Of a stretch of 64,000 nt of DNA, positions 54,650 through 63,288 are shown piece by piece. A program made the translations under genes and the position numbers. The stretch comes from Bradyrhizobium arachidis (GTDB lineage: Bacteria; Pseudomonadota; Alphaproteobacteria; Rhizobiales; Xanthobacteraceae). Location of the stretch: contig NZ_CP077970.1 of NCBI RefSeq assembly GCF_024758505.1, forward strand, positions 5,642,001-5,706,000. The letters run 5' to 3'. The notes beneath the pieces were generated by a model. The model saw only the letters and a program-made list of their open reading frames with translations. It was not told the DNA's origin and made no database searches. Each line of letters opens with the position of its first letter. Position 1 is the first letter of the stretch.

Positions 54650-56341
54650 CTATCCGACCCGGCTGTCACCGAGCACGCTGTCGAGCGACCGCAGCCATTG
54701 GCCGCTGTCCGTCTTCTCGGCCAATCCCTCCGCCCGCAGCAGATCGCGCAATTGCGCATGGGCACCCACGATGCAGAAAGCCACTCGGCGAGAGGCGAGT
54801 TCGTCATAGAGGTCGCGCAGCATGCGCGCGCCCGCCAGATCGATATAGGGCGATGCCGAAAGGTCGCAGGCCACCAGACGGATGTCCGGCGACCTCCGGA
54901 GCGCGACCAATACCGTCTCGAGAATCGTCTCTGCATTGATGTAGAGCAGCGAAGCCTCGGGGCGGAACGCGATGACCCCGATGAGAGGTTCCACGCCTTC
55001 GTGCCTGGCACTGTCGGAATAACGGCCGCTGCCAGGCAGCCGGCCGAGGAATGCGACGTTCGGCTGCGAGGCGCGGGCGAGCAGCAGGAAGATCGACGCG
55101 ATCGACGCCAGCAAAACGCCCTGCAAAATGCCGAGCAGTAGCACGGATACCAGCGCGATGGCCGCGGCATAGAAGTCGATGCGGCTGACCTGCCACATCC
55201 GCAGGAGCGCGCGAATGTCCACCAGCCTGTAGACAGCCGCAAAGACGATGGCCGCGAGCACTGCCTTGGGCAGATTGGTCAGGAGTCCCGTAAAGAAGAG
55301 AAGGCACAGTCCCAACGTCACCGAGCAGATCACCAGCGCCAGCGGCGACCGCGCGCCGGCGCTGTCATTGACGGCCGATTGCGACAAACCACCGGCAACG
55401 GGATAGCCGTGACCGAAGGCCGCAGCGAGGTTCGCGGCCCCGAGCCCCAGGAATTCCTGCCGCACGTCGAGGGCATAGCCATGCTTGGCGGCAAAGCTGC
55501 GCGCCGCCGAGACACCCTCGATATAGGCCAGCAGGACGACGCCGGCGGCGAGCGGAAAGAGATCATCGAACTCCAGCAGACCGAAGGTCGGCAGCCGAAG
55601 TGCCGGCAGCCCCTCCGGAATCTTTCCGGTGACGGGGACGCCAAGGGCCGGAAGGCCGAGAAGCGTTGCCACCGCGATCGACAGCGCCACGATGGTGATG
55701 CCGACCGGTTTTCCCGGCAAGAACCGCTCACCGAGCAGGAGGAGCAGCAGCGCGACCGCGCCGATCGCCAGGATGAGGAGATTGATGTCACCGAGTTGCC
55801 CAGCCAGCTTGATGACGCGGTCAAAAAAATTGTGGCCGCCGCCGGGAACGCCGAGCAAGCTCGGCAACTGGCTCATGATGATCGTGAGCCCTGCCCCGGC
55901 CTTGAAGCCGACCAGAATGCTGTCGCTGACCAGGCGAACGAGGACGCTGAGCTTGAACAGCCAGGCGATGAAGCACAGCACCGCGACCGCGAACGCCGCA
56001 AGGCTCGCGATCTGCGCGTAGCGCACCGCATCGCCGACGGCGAGCGCGCCGACCGTGCTGGCGATCATCAGGGAGATTGCCGAGGTCGGGCCGATCGCAA
56101 GCTGCCGCGAGGATCCGAGCAAGGCATAACCGATGCCGCCCAGCAAATAGCCGTAGACTCCAACCTGCGGTGGCAGGCCGGCCAGCGCGGCATAGGCGAG
56201 CGAGACCGGGATCGCGTAGGCGGCGAGCGTAACGCCGGCAATCGCATCCGATGGCAGCCATTCGCCGCGATAGGCGGCAAGCCAGCTGGCCGGCGGGAAG
56301 AACCGCATCCAGTTTGCGCGCGGCTCGGCCTGTCCGTTCAT
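54650..56341 (-). CDS. SulP-family anion transporter with STAS domain
   Basis: 563 residues. The SulP transmembrane domain runs from about 30 to 410: AIAGVTLAAYAIPVSLAYAA (signature region), LLGSSRQLAIGPTSAISLMI, GYPVAGGLSQSAVNDSAGAR and IVFAAVYRLVDIRALLRMWQ. The C-terminal STAS domain is near 445-555 (IGVIAFRPEASLLYINAETI; CDLSASPYIDLAGARMLRDL). Inner-membrane anion transport (sulfate, bicarbonate or dicarboxylate); substrate not decidable. It overlaps the DUF1275 gene stop by 4 bp. Confidence 0.92.
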   Translation of the reverse strand: MNGQAEPRANWMRFFPPASWLAAYRGEWLPSDAIAGVTLAAYAIPVSLAYAALAGLPPQVGVYGYLLGGIGYALLGSSRQLAIGPTSAISLMIASTVGALAVGDAVRYAQIASLAAFAVAVLCFIAWLFKLSVLVRLVSDSILVGFKAGAGLTIIMSQLPSLLGVPGGGHNFFDRVIKLAGQLGDINLLILAIGAVALLLLLLGERFLPGKPVGITIVALSIAVATLLGLPALGVPVTGKIPEGLPALRLPTFGLLEFDDLFPLAAGVVLLAYIEGVSAARSFAAKHGYALDVRQEFLGLGAANLAAAFGHGYPVAGGLSQSAVNDSAGARSPLALVICSVTLGLCLLFFTGLLTNLPKAVLAAIVFAAVYRLVDIRALLRMWQVSRIDFYAAAIALVSVLLLGILQGVLLASIASIFLLLARASQPNVAFLGRLPGSGRYSDSARHEGVEPLIGVIAFRPEASLLYINAETILETVLVALRRSPDIRLVACDLSASPYIDLAGARMLRDLYDELASRRVAFCIVGAHAQLRDLLRAEGLAEKTDSGQWLRSLDSVLGDSRVG

Positions 56342-57021
56342 GCCCGCACCTCGCTTCGTCCCGCTTCGCAGCGCAACAGCACGACCAATAGCGCGATCAC
56401 AGGAATGCCCAGCGCCAGATCGGGAATGTTCTTGGTCGCGAAGGCGCCGACGGCGGCGCCGAAGCCGAAGACGGCGCAGAGAGCAACAAGGATACCCGCG
56501 CGGCGCAGCGCCCCTCCCGGTGCGTCTCCGGTGGCAGACGTGAAGGCGGCCTCGATCGCCTGGCGCATATTACCGGTGATCATCACCGTGCTGCAAACCG
56601 CACCCTCGACCTTGGTGAAGACAGAGGCCTGCATGGCGGCCACGAACGAAATGCCAAGGGTGCCTGCGAGATCTGGGAGCCGATTGTGCAGGATGCCGAC
56701 CCCGATCAGCAGCAGAATCTCGACCAGCGTGCTGATCGCGCTGGCTCGCTCTCCGGCAACGCGGCGCAACCATGCGGCGGTCACGATCCCGACCGCGAAG
56801 GCAAGGATCGGCGGTATGAAGTGCAGCGCCCTCGCCCAGTCGCCGGCCATCGCATAGACCCAGAGAAAGATCAGGTTGGCCGTCTGCGCGTTCGCCATCA
56901 CGCCATGGATGATCCAGGTATAGGCGTCGATGTAGCCGCCGGCGAAGGCGAGCAGCAGAACGATCAAAACCGTTTCATCGCGGCGTATCGACGAACCGGC
57001 GGAGATGTCGAGAGAACTCAT
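56338..57021 (-). CDS. DUF1275 (YoaK-like) membrane protein
   Basis: 227 residues from the ATG at 57021. Six hydrophobic segments; family signatures are VLLLAFAGGYIDAYTWIIHG, ANAQTANLIFLWVYAMAGDW, FVAAMQASVFTKVEGAVCST and VMITGNMRQAIEAAF. Inner membrane, function unknown. It precedes SulP and overlaps it by 4 bp. The divergent intergenic region has a FixK box 66 bp upstream. Confidence 0.9.
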   Translation of the reverse strand: MSSLDISAGSSIRRDETVLIVLLLAFAGGYIDAYTWIIHGVMANAQTANLIFLWVYAMAGDWARALHFIPPILAFAVGIVTAAWLRRVAGERASAISTLVEILLLIGVGILHNRLPDLAGTLGISFVAAMQASVFTKVEGAVCSTVMITGNMRQAIEAAFTSATGDAPGGALRRAGILVALCAVFGFGAAVGAFATKNIPDLALGIPVIALLVVLLRCEAGRSEVRA

Positions 57022-57086
57022 GTCCGGGATGTCGGCTGTCGCAGGTCCTGCATGATCCCATGGGCAACACTGTACCGCCGTCAGGC

Positions 57087-57100
57087 TTGACATGGATCAA
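57087..57100. promoter_or_regulatory. FixK/FNR box between divergent units
   Basis: TTGACATGGATCAA fits TTGAY-N4-RTCAA. It sits 58 bp before the AspT-family antiporter (57158) and 66 bp before the divergent DUF1275 gene (57021), so it could serve both units. Confidence 0.82.
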
Positions 57101-57157
57101 GCAATCTCGGGATTTCCGACATCAGATCGCCGCAAAGCGCCCGGGGGAAGTACGACC

Positions 57158-58846
57158 ATGGACACTCTCAGGTGGATCATCTCAACGGCTCCGGAAATCT
57201 TCCTGCTGCTGGCGGTCGCTATCGGCACGATCCTGGGCCGGATCAAGATTCACGGCTTTGCGATCGGGGTCACGGCGTGCATCCTGATTGTCTCCGTGCT
57301 GATCGGGCAGTTCGGAGGCTTCACGTTCCCACCAATCCTCAGAGCGATCCTGTTCAGCCTGTTCGTGTTCACGATCGGCTACCGGTCGGGACCGGAGTTC
57401 TTTGCCTCGCTGAGCATTCGCACGCTCGCCCAGGTCGCGATGGCGCTCGTGATGGGCGGCACAGGGCTCCTCATCGTGCTGGCGTTCGCCTTCAGCTTCA
57501 AGCTCGATCCCGGCACGGCGTCCGGCATCGCAGCGGGAGCCCTGACGCAGTCCTCCGTGATTGGCACGGCATCAGGCGCGCTGGCGCAGCTCAACCTGCC
57601 GAACGACGTGTTGAAGCAGCAGGAAGCCAACATCGCGGCCGGCTACGCCGTCACCTATGTGCTCGGCTATATCCTGACGCTTCTGTTCGTGCCGTTCGTC
57701 GCGCCAAAATTGATGCGGATCGATCTCAAGGCCGAAGCAAAGAAGCTGGAAGCGGAGCTCTCCGGTGGCGAAGCGCCGCAGACCGAAAACCTCGCCTACC
57801 GAAAATTCCAGGCGCGCGCCTATCTCGTGTCGGCGGCCGCCGGACGTAATGTCAAGTCGATCGAAGAGGAGATCGGCAGCCGCACGATCGTCGAACGCAT
57901 CGTGCGCCAGGGGATCGACGTCGAACCGCATCTGGACACCGTGCTGAAGGCCGGCGACACCATCGTGATCGCCGGGCGCACCGCGGCCATCGTCGCTGCC
58001 AAGCCGGTCATCGGCACCGAGATCGACGCCGACGAGATCCTCAAAGCCATCCCGGGCAACGTCATCGAGGTGCTGGTCGACAACCGCAACCTCCACGGCC
58101 GCTCCATCAAGGATGTTGCCGAACGCGTCGGCGACAATGCGCGCGGCGTCTTCCTGCGGGCGCTGACGCGGATGGGCCGGGAGGTGCCATTGAGTGCGGA
58201 CACGCGGGTCTATATCGGCGACGTCATGACCCTGGTCGGCAGCACCCGCCACATTGAGCGGGCCGCCGCGAATGTCGGCCAGATCCTGCGCGCCGGCGAC
58301 CGTGCCGATATCGCCTTCCTCGCCGCCGGTATTGCCGTTGGCCTGCTCGCCGGTCTCGTCAGCGTCAAGGTCGGCGGCGTCGCGTTGACGCTCGGCGGCG
58401 GCGGCGGCGCGCTGATCGCGGGTCTCGTCTGCGGCTGGCTGCGCTCGCGCCGGCCGACCATAGGCGCGCTGCCGCCCGCCGCGCAGCAAACGCTGAGCGA
58501 TCTCGGTCTCGGCGGCTTCATCGCGGCCATCGGGCTTGGCAACGGTGCCGCCGCCTGGGCCGCGATCCAGGCCCACGGCCTGTTGCTGGTCGGCATGGGT
58601 CTCGTCATCACCATCGTGCCGCTGATCGTCGCGACGCTGTTTGCCTATTACGTGCTGCGCATGAACCCGGTCGTGACTTGCGGCGCGCTGGCCGGCGCCA
58701 TGACCGTCGATGCCGCCGTGACCGGCGCCTGCGAGGTCGCCGAAAGCCAGACCCCGGTGCTCGGCGTTGCCGTGCCCTATGCCGTCGGCAACGTGATTCT
58801 GACCGTGCTCGGCCCGATCATCGTGGCCGCCACGTATACCGGCTGA
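57158..58846 (+). CDS. Aspartate-alanine antiporter (AspT) family transporter
   Basis: 562 residues from the ATG at 57158 (GGGGGAAGTACGACC upstream). The N-terminal membrane half (IFLLLAVAIGTILGRIKIHG; FSLFVFTIGYRSGPEFFASL; GALTQSSVIGTASGALAQLN) is followed by two TrkA-C-type cytosolic domains (about 205-385) and a second membrane half (LGGFIAAIGLGNGAAAWAAI; GALAGAMTVDAAVTGACEVA). AspT exchanges aspartate and alanine in a decarboxylation cycle; substrate here is unproved. A FixK box lies 58 bp upstream. The hydrolase gene begins 11 bp after the stop. Confidence 0.9.
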   Translation: MDTLRWIISTAPEIFLLLAVAIGTILGRIKIHGFAIGVTACILIVSVLIGQFGGFTFPPILRAILFSLFVFTIGYRSGPEFFASLSIRTLAQVAMALVMGGTGLLIVLAFAFSFKLDPGTASGIAAGALTQSSVIGTASGALAQLNLPNDVLKQQEANIAAGYAVTYVLGYILTLLFVPFVAPKLMRIDLKAEAKKLEAELSGGEAPQTENLAYRKFQARAYLVSAAAGRNVKSIEEEIGSRTIVERIVRQGIDVEPHLDTVLKAGDTIVIAGRTAAIVAAKPVIGTEIDADEILKAIPGNVIEVLVDNRNLHGRSIKDVAERVGDNARGVFLRALTRMGREVPLSADTRVYIGDVMTLVGSTRHIERAAANVGQILRAGDRADIAFLAAGIAVGLLAGLVSVKVGGVALTLGGGGGALIAGLVCGWLRSRRPTIGALPPAAQQTLSDLGLGGFIAAIGLGNGAAAWAAIQAHGLLLVGMGLVITIVPLIVATLFAYYVLRMNPVVTCGALAGAMTVDAAVTGACEVAESQTPVLGVAVPYAVGNVILTVLGPIIVAATYTG

Positions 58847-58857
58847 GGGAGGTGCCG

Positions 58858-59739
58858 ATGCGGTTTGCTCACATTCTCCGCTTGCTGACCGCGTTTCTCG
58901 TCCTGATCGCCGTGCCGGCACGCGCCGAGGACAAGGCCGATACCACCCGTATCCAGGAGGAGATCTGGGCGCTGGCGCTGCCGTTGCCGATGTTCGGCTA
59001 CGTGGTACGGCCCGTGGGCGACGGTCCGTTTCCGCTTGTCATCATGAACCACGGCGTCGCGCTCAATCCGACCGACCGCAGCTTCTTTCCGCTGGTGGAA
59101 TTTCGCGACGCCGCCAAATGGTTCGCCAGTCGCGGATATTTCGTGGTGGCGCCACTCGGTACAGGCTATGGCGCAAGCGCGCTCGACATTCCCGAGCGCG
59201 GCCTCTACGGCCCGTTCTTTTCCAAGGTCGGCAAGTGCACCAACCCCAATTTCCACGACGCGGGCCGCGCCGTGGCGCAGGTCGATCTTTGGGTCATCGA
59301 CTTTCTGGCCGCCGAGAAGCGAATCGTCCCGAACGACGTCATCGTCGTCGGGCAATCGGCGGGCGGCTGGGCGGCGATCGCGCTATCCAGCCTCAATCCG
59401 CCGCCAGTCAAGGCGATTATCATCTTCGCTGCCGGCCGCGGCGGCCGCGTCGGAGGCAAACCAAACAACAACTGCGCACCAGACAAGCTGGTCGAGGCAA
59501 CCGCGGACTTCGGCCGAACCTCGCGCGTGCCGATGCTCTGGATCTACATCGGCAACGACACCTTCTTCGGCCCTGCCCTCTCCCAGCGCATGCATGCGGC
59601 CTTCACCGCCAGCGGCGGTAAGGCCGAATACCATCTGATGCCGCCGTTCGGCAATGAAGGGCATTTCTTCATCGGCTCGCCGGACGCAGTCCCCATCTGG
59701 TCCCCGCTGGTCACGAAGTTTCTCGACGCGTGGAAATGA
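58858..59739 (+). CDS. Exported alpha/beta hydrolase
   Basis: 293 residues; GAGGGAGGTGCCG precedes the ATG. Signal: ILRLLTAFLVLIAVPARA. The alpha/beta-hydrolase fold shows FPLVIMNHGVALNPTDRSFF (oxyanion region), the nucleophile elbow VVGQSAGGWAAIAL, and a C-terminal GNEGHFFIGSPDA with the likely catalytic His. Related to dienelactone-hydrolase-like exported enzymes; substrate unknown. Second gene of the AspT unit. Confidence 0.88.
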   Translation: MRFAHILRLLTAFLVLIAVPARAEDKADTTRIQEEIWALALPLPMFGYVVRPVGDGPFPLVIMNHGVALNPTDRSFFPLVEFRDAAKWFASRGYFVVAPLGTGYGASALDIPERGLYGPFFSKVGKCTNPNFHDAGRAVAQVDLWVIDFLAAEKRIVPNDVIVVGQSAGGWAAIALSSLNPPPVKAIIIFAAGRGGRVGGKPNNNCAPDKLVEATADFGRTSRVPMLWIYIGNDTFFGPALSQRMHAAFTASGGKAEYHLMPPFGNEGHFFIGSPDAVPIWSPLVTKFLDAWK

Positions 59740-59763
59740 GCAGTGGATCTCTGGAGGCTCATC

Positions 59764-60348
59764 ATGATCGATGTTCGTCATTTCTTATCGGTCCTGTTGC
59801 TCGCAACCTTCTTCGGCCACACGTCGATCACGTATGGCGCTGGGCGCGAGAAGTCGAATACGGAAAAGCCCGCCGAGGTGACGACGCGCGGTCAGCGCGA
59901 AGCCAAGGACATCACCTACGGGGACTGGCAAAAGCTCTGCTTCAAGCCGGGCGGCGCCCCGACGCTGTGCCGCACATCAATCACCGGCCGCTTTCCGACA
60001 GGACAGATGGCGGTGCGCATCGATCTGATCGAACGTGAGGGCGGCGGTGCCGCCCGCCTGCAGCTCTTCGTGCCCGTCGGCATGTATCTGCACTACCCCG
60101 CCAAGCTGACCGTGGATCAGGGGAGCCCTTATCGGCTGCCGTACAACTGGTGCCTGACCAACGCCTGCATCGCCGCCGACGTCGCCGATCCCAAGCTGAT
60201 CAAGGAGATGGAAGCGGGCAAGACGCTGGTCCTGGATGTCGTCGACTCCAGCCTATTGTCGCTGACAACCTCGCTTCCGCTGGCGCAATTCGCTTCGGCT
60301 CGCAAAGGCGCGCCAGCCAAAACGATGGAGCAGGATATCGACGAATGA
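59764..60348 (+). CDS. IalB-family exported protein
   Basis: 194 residues from the ATG at 59764 (TGGAGGCTCATC upstream). The signal is FLSVLLLATFFGHTSITYG. The IalB domain follows: YGDWQKLCFKPGGAPTLCRT, LQLFVPVGMYLHYPAKLTVD, YNWCLTNACIAADVADPKLI and a basic acidic tail. The paired cysteines are conserved as in 26750-27313. Third gene in the unit with the AspT-type antiporter and hydrolase; 24 bp after the latter. Periplasmic role unknown. Confidence 0.88.
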   Translation: MIDVRHFLSVLLLATFFGHTSITYGAGREKSNTEKPAEVTTRGQREAKDITYGDWQKLCFKPGGAPTLCRTSITGRFPTGQMAVRIDLIEREGGGAARLQLFVPVGMYLHYPAKLTVDQGSPYRLPYNWCLTNACIAADVADPKLIKEMEAGKTLVLDVVDSSLLSLTTSLPLAQFASARKGAPAKTMEQDIDE

Positions 60349-60361
60349 AGGAAGGCGTGAA

Positions 60362-60736
60362 CTACCCGACGCCGGCGCAAGCCCGTTCGATCGATCCGAT
60401 CAGGGAATGCGCTGCGAACGGCTTGGTCAAATAAGCGATACATCCCGACTCGAGCGCGGCTGCGCGGTTCGCCGGACTGTCATTGCCAGTGATATAGATG
60501 ACCGGCGCCGTGACGCCGTCATGCGCAAGCCGCCGGCGCAGCTCGATACCGGACTGGTTGTTCAAATTGATGTCGATGATGAGACAGACCGCCTCGTCGA
60601 GACTTCCATGATCGACGAGCGCAGTCGCCGAGCCGAACAGCAGCGCATTGAAACCGTGCTCGCGCAGCAGCCGCTTGATGCTCATGCGCATCGACGTATC
60701 GTCCTCCACGACGAAGACTGACCTGCGTGTCGACAA
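60362..60736 (-). CDS. Single-domain response regulator (receiver only)
   Basis: Receiver domain of about 124 residues. Acidic pair: VFVVEDDTSMR; phosphoacceptor Asp in CLIIDINLNNQSG; Thr in VIYITGNDSP; Lys in AYLTKPFAAHSL. No output domain. The start is uncertain: TTG at 60736 has AGAAGG 9 nt upstream; TTG at 60790 would add 18 residues. Likely a phosphorelay intermediate or antagonist next to the FixJ-like regulator, same strand, 110 bp downstream of it. Confidence 0.82.
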   Translation of the reverse strand: MSTRRSVFVVEDDTSMRMSIKRLLREHGFNALLFGSATALVDHGSLDEAVCLIIDINLNNQSGIELRRRLAHDGVTAPVIYITGNDSPANRAAALESGCIAYLTKPFAAHSLIGSIERACAGVG

Positions 60737-60899
60737 GATGGGCGGCCTTCTTGTTGACTGAACGGATTGACCGGGCAACGCGTCCGACAAGCTGAGGCGT
60801 CATTGCCGCCCTCTCATCAACGCTCTGTCAACCAAGTTTCATATTGTCCCTTCGGACAGGTCCAGCTTACGTGGAGCTGACAACGTAACGGCCTCCCAA

Positions 60900-61628
60900 T
60901 CAGCGGCGCGTTCCGTCGTTTGCACCGAGTATCCCCAGACGCTCCGCGATCGAAACGAGCTCCGCAAGCGAACGGACCTGCATCTTCTCCATCACCTGGT
61001 GGCGGTGCGCCTTCACCGTGCGCTCGGTCGTTCCAAGCTCATAGGCGATCTGCTTGTTGATCCTGCCGCGCACGATCAGATCGAACACCTGCCGCTCGCG
61101 CGGCGTCAGGGAGGCCACGAGCGTGCGGAACGAGTCGAGCCTGTTGCGCTGGCTCAGCGATATCGCCTGGCGCGCCAATGCACGCTCGATCGCGTCGATC
61201 AACTGCTCCGACGACACCGGCTTGGTCAGAAAGTCCTCCGCGCCGGCCTTGATGACCCGCACGGTTGTCGGCGTATCGGCATGTCCGGTGAGAAAGACGA
61301 TCGGGAGCGTCGAGCCGAGATCGATGAGAAGGCTCTGCAGTTCTGGGCCGCTCAGCCCCGGTATCTGCACGTCAAGCAGAATACATCCCGGCTTGTCATC
61401 GTCGGGCAACCCGTCGAGCAGCTCCTGTGCCGACGCGTAGGTCGCGACGTCATAGCCAGCGAGCTTGAGCCGGCGTTCCATCGCCGTCCGGAACGATGCA
61501 TCGTCGTCGACGACGTGAATGAGGCCGGGCAATTTCATCTCTTCTGTCGCAGTGGATTCCGCAGGATTTTCGATGTCCGGGTCGGTCCGCGATGCCGGGG
61601 AACCCACCTTATGAATGGTACCGGGCAT
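60900..61628 (-). CDS. FixJ/NarL-type response regulator (REC-HTH LuxR)
   Basis: 242 residues from the ATG at 61628, with GGAG 8 nt upstream; a later ATG (61538) lacks a spaced site. Receiver domain: LIHVVDDDASFRTAMERRLK, phosphoacceptor Asp in CILLDVQIPGLSG, Thr in VFLTGHADT, Lys in DFLTKPVSSEQL. The LuxR-type HTH is SLTPRERQVFDLIVRGRINK, QIAYELGTTERTVKAHRHQV. This layout matches FixJ/TodT. No kinase gene is adjacent; the sensor at 43180-45069 is a possible partner. Divergent from the FixK-like gene. Confidence 0.9.
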   Translation of the reverse strand: MPGTIHKVGSPASRTDPDIENPAESTATEEMKLPGLIHVVDDDASFRTAMERRLKLAGYDVATYASAQELLDGLPDDDKPGCILLDVQIPGLSGPELQSLLIDLGSTLPIVFLTGHADTPTTVRVIKAGAEDFLTKPVSSEQLIDAIERALARQAISLSQRNRLDSFRTLVASLTPRERQVFDLIVRGRINKQIAYELGTTERTVKAHRHQVMEKMQVRSLAELVSIAERLGILGANDGTRR

Positions 61629-61871
61629 AACAAACACTCCGCAAATTGAAACAAGGGCAATACGAGGATGCATTCCAGCAGCGCGAAGGTCTTCTCACCC
61701 TGCGCAAGATATTCACGTCCTGTCCTTTGGTACAATGCCCCTGGAGGCAATAGTTAAAAATCCAGCCATCGTCCTACATCAACTTCGGCGAGAATGAGAT
61801 AACGCGGCGCATTTCTCGCGATGAATATTCGCTCAAGACCAATTCAGCGATCAACGTTGAGGAGTTGGCCC

Positions 61872-62555
61872 ATGTTCGTACGCATCACGACCGACCCGCT
61901 GCCCCGCCCAAACTCGCTCAATGACCTCGGCATGACCAGCGATTCAAATCCGTTGGTCAGCCTGAATGAATTTACCTACAAGAAAGGCAACGAGATCTAC
62001 GGCGAGAAGGAGCCGGCCGAATACGTCTATCAGGTCAAGACCGGCGCGGTCAGGAGCTACAAGCTGCTCTCGGATGGACGCCGCCAGATCGGCGCGTTTC
62101 ATCTCGCCGGCGACATCTTCGGGCTGGAGAACGGCAGCGTGCATCGCTTCACGGCGGAAGCCATCGTCGACACGACCGTTCGCCTGATCAGGCGGCAAAG
62201 CCTGGAGACCGTGGCCGAGAGCGATGCCATGGTCGCCAAGAACCTGCTCAGCATGACCACGATCAATCTCCAGCATGCCGAAGACCACATGCTGCTGCTG
62301 GGACGAAAGACGTCGCTGGAGCGGGTCGCCGCCTTCCTGCTCGAGATGGACAAGCGACTAACGGCCGCAGGCGTGATGGCGCTGCCGATGTCGCGGCGTG
62401 ACATCGCCGACTACCTCGGGCTTACGCTGGAGACCGTCTCCCGCGCGATATCGCATTTGCACGAACTCGGCACCCTCGGCTTCATCGGCAACAACCAGCG
62501 CCAGATCGTGTTGCTGGACCGGCAGCAGCTCGCTAGCCTCGATCTTCAGAACTGA
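61872..62555 (+). CDS. Crp/Fnr-family regulator, FixK-like
   Basis: 227 residues from the ATG at 61872 (GAGGAGTTGGCCC upstream). The cyclic-nucleotide-binding-type beta barrel spans about 35-150 (YVYQVKTGAVRSYKLLSDGR; GDIFGLENGSVHRFTAEAIV), then a dimer helix and the HTH MSRRDIADYLGLTLETVSRA, whose ETVSR recognition helix fits TTGAT-N4-ATCAA sites. No cysteine is present, so neither an FNR Fe-S cluster nor the FixK2 redox Cys is available; it is probably controlled by transcription. The likely reader of the five boxes in this region. Its stop overlaps the convergent channel gene by 23 bp. Confidence 0.92.
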   Translation: MFVRITTDPLPRPNSLNDLGMTSDSNPLVSLNEFTYKKGNEIYGEKEPAEYVYQVKTGAVRSYKLLSDGRRQIGAFHLAGDIFGLENGSVHRFTAEAIVDTTVRLIRRQSLETVAESDAMVAKNLLSMTTINLQHAEDHMLLLGRKTSLERVAAFLLEMDKRLTAAGVMALPMSRRDIADYLGLTLETVSRAISHLHELGTLGFIGNNQRQIVLLDRQQLASLDLQN

Positions 62556-62991
62556 AGCCTGGCGCGTCGATCGCCGCGAGGTGCACCAGCGTCTTGCGCA
62601 AGACTTCGAACAGGACCGCGGTCGACCAGCCGAACAGCAGGATGCCGTTCATCGCGGCCATCGGTCCTGTCAGGCGCCATGCCGGCACCGGCGTGATGTC
62701 GCCGTAGCCGAGCGTGGTGTAGTTCACGAAAGCGAAATAGAGCACCTCACTGCCGGGTGGCGTCGCACCGATCGTCCAATAGGCCAGCGCCCAGACCAGG
62801 ATCTCGAGCGTGTGCGCCACCATCAGTGCGGCGGCGGCCCCAACCATCACGGTCATCAGATGCAACCGCGGCCGTACCGTGTGGCGAAGCCCCGCCGCGC
62901 GGGCGACGCCGATGGCGCCGATCGTCACAAGCGCATGGATCATGATGTTGACGAGGCTGACGACGGTGCCGACCAGGAATTGAAGCGCCAT
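62533..62991 (-). CDS. Potassium-channel-like ion channel (two-transmembrane pore)
   Basis: 152 residues with three to four hydrophobic segments (LVNIMIHALVTIGAIGVARA; MTVMVGAAAALMVAHTLEIL) and a pore loop FVNYTTLGYGDITPVPAWR. TTLGYGD is the K+ selectivity filter; the final membrane helix is PMAAMNGILLFGWSTAVLF. Inner membrane; ion flux inferred from the filter. Convergent with the fixK-like gene (23-bp tail overlap). Confidence 0.88.
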   Translation of the reverse strand: MALQFLVGTVVSLVNIMIHALVTIGAIGVARAAGLRHTVRPRLHLMTVMVGAAAALMVAHTLEILVWALAYWTIGATPPGSEVLYFAFVNYTTLGYGDITPVPAWRLTGPMAAMNGILLFGWSTAVLFEVLRKTLVHLAAIDAPGFSSEDRG

Positions 62992-63004
62992 CGTCCCCCC
63001 TCGC

Positions 63005-63039
63005 GAAAAATGCCGTCGTCGGTTGAGATCGACGACGGC
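63005..63039 (-). terminator. Rho-independent terminator of the phasin unit
   Basis: A perfect 10-bp inverted repeat, GCCGTCGTCG (63012-63021) and CGACGACGGC (63030-63039), 8-nt loop, followed on the minus strand by ATTTTT (63006-63011). It lies 73 bp beyond the stop of the 55-aa gene. Confidence 0.82.
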
Positions 63040-63111
63040 TCCAGGTGTGAACTCGTTGCAATGGTCAACGCAAGTTCGGCGAAAACCGCTGCCTGCCTGA
63101 ACGCGATCGGT

Positions 63112-63279
63112 TCAGTCACGCTTGCGATCGAGGCGAGTGCGTTGTGCCTTCATGCGCTTGATCTCTTCGTTCAGCGCATCCATCTTGTCGTCGCGCCGCT
63201 GGTCCTTGGACGTCTCCTGATCGCTGCTGCGGATCTTCTCGAGCGCCTTTTCGGCCGAAAGTTTCTTTATTTCAGCCAT
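63112..63279 (-). CDS. 55-aa charged coiled-coil protein
   Basis: A short gene, easily missed: MAEIKKLSAEKALEKIRSSD, then QETSKDQRRDDKMDALNEEI, KRMKAQRTRLDRKRD and stop. AGGAGAGATGC before the ATG is a strong ribosome site. Nearly half its residues are charged, with Leu/Ile/Met spaced for a coiled coil. It starts 9 bp after the phasin stop on the same strand and ends at a terminator, so it is co-transcribed with phasin. Function unknown; a granule- or nucleic-acid-associated role would be a guess. Confidence 0.75.
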   Translation of the reverse strand: MAEIKKLSAEKALEKIRSSDQETSKDQRRDDKMDALNEEIKRMKAQRTRLDRKRD

Positions 63280-63288
63280 GCATCTCTC

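Noticed and set aside
60519..60803. Alternative frame start MTPQLVGRVARSIRSV at 60803 for the receiver gene
   Set aside because: It leaves the receiver frame before the first motif; joining it would need a frameshift for which there is no other sign.
63057..63073. Possible FixK box GTTGCAATGGTCAAC near the channel gene
   Set aside because: Spacing between TTG and CAA half-sites is one base short and TTGAY is not preserved.
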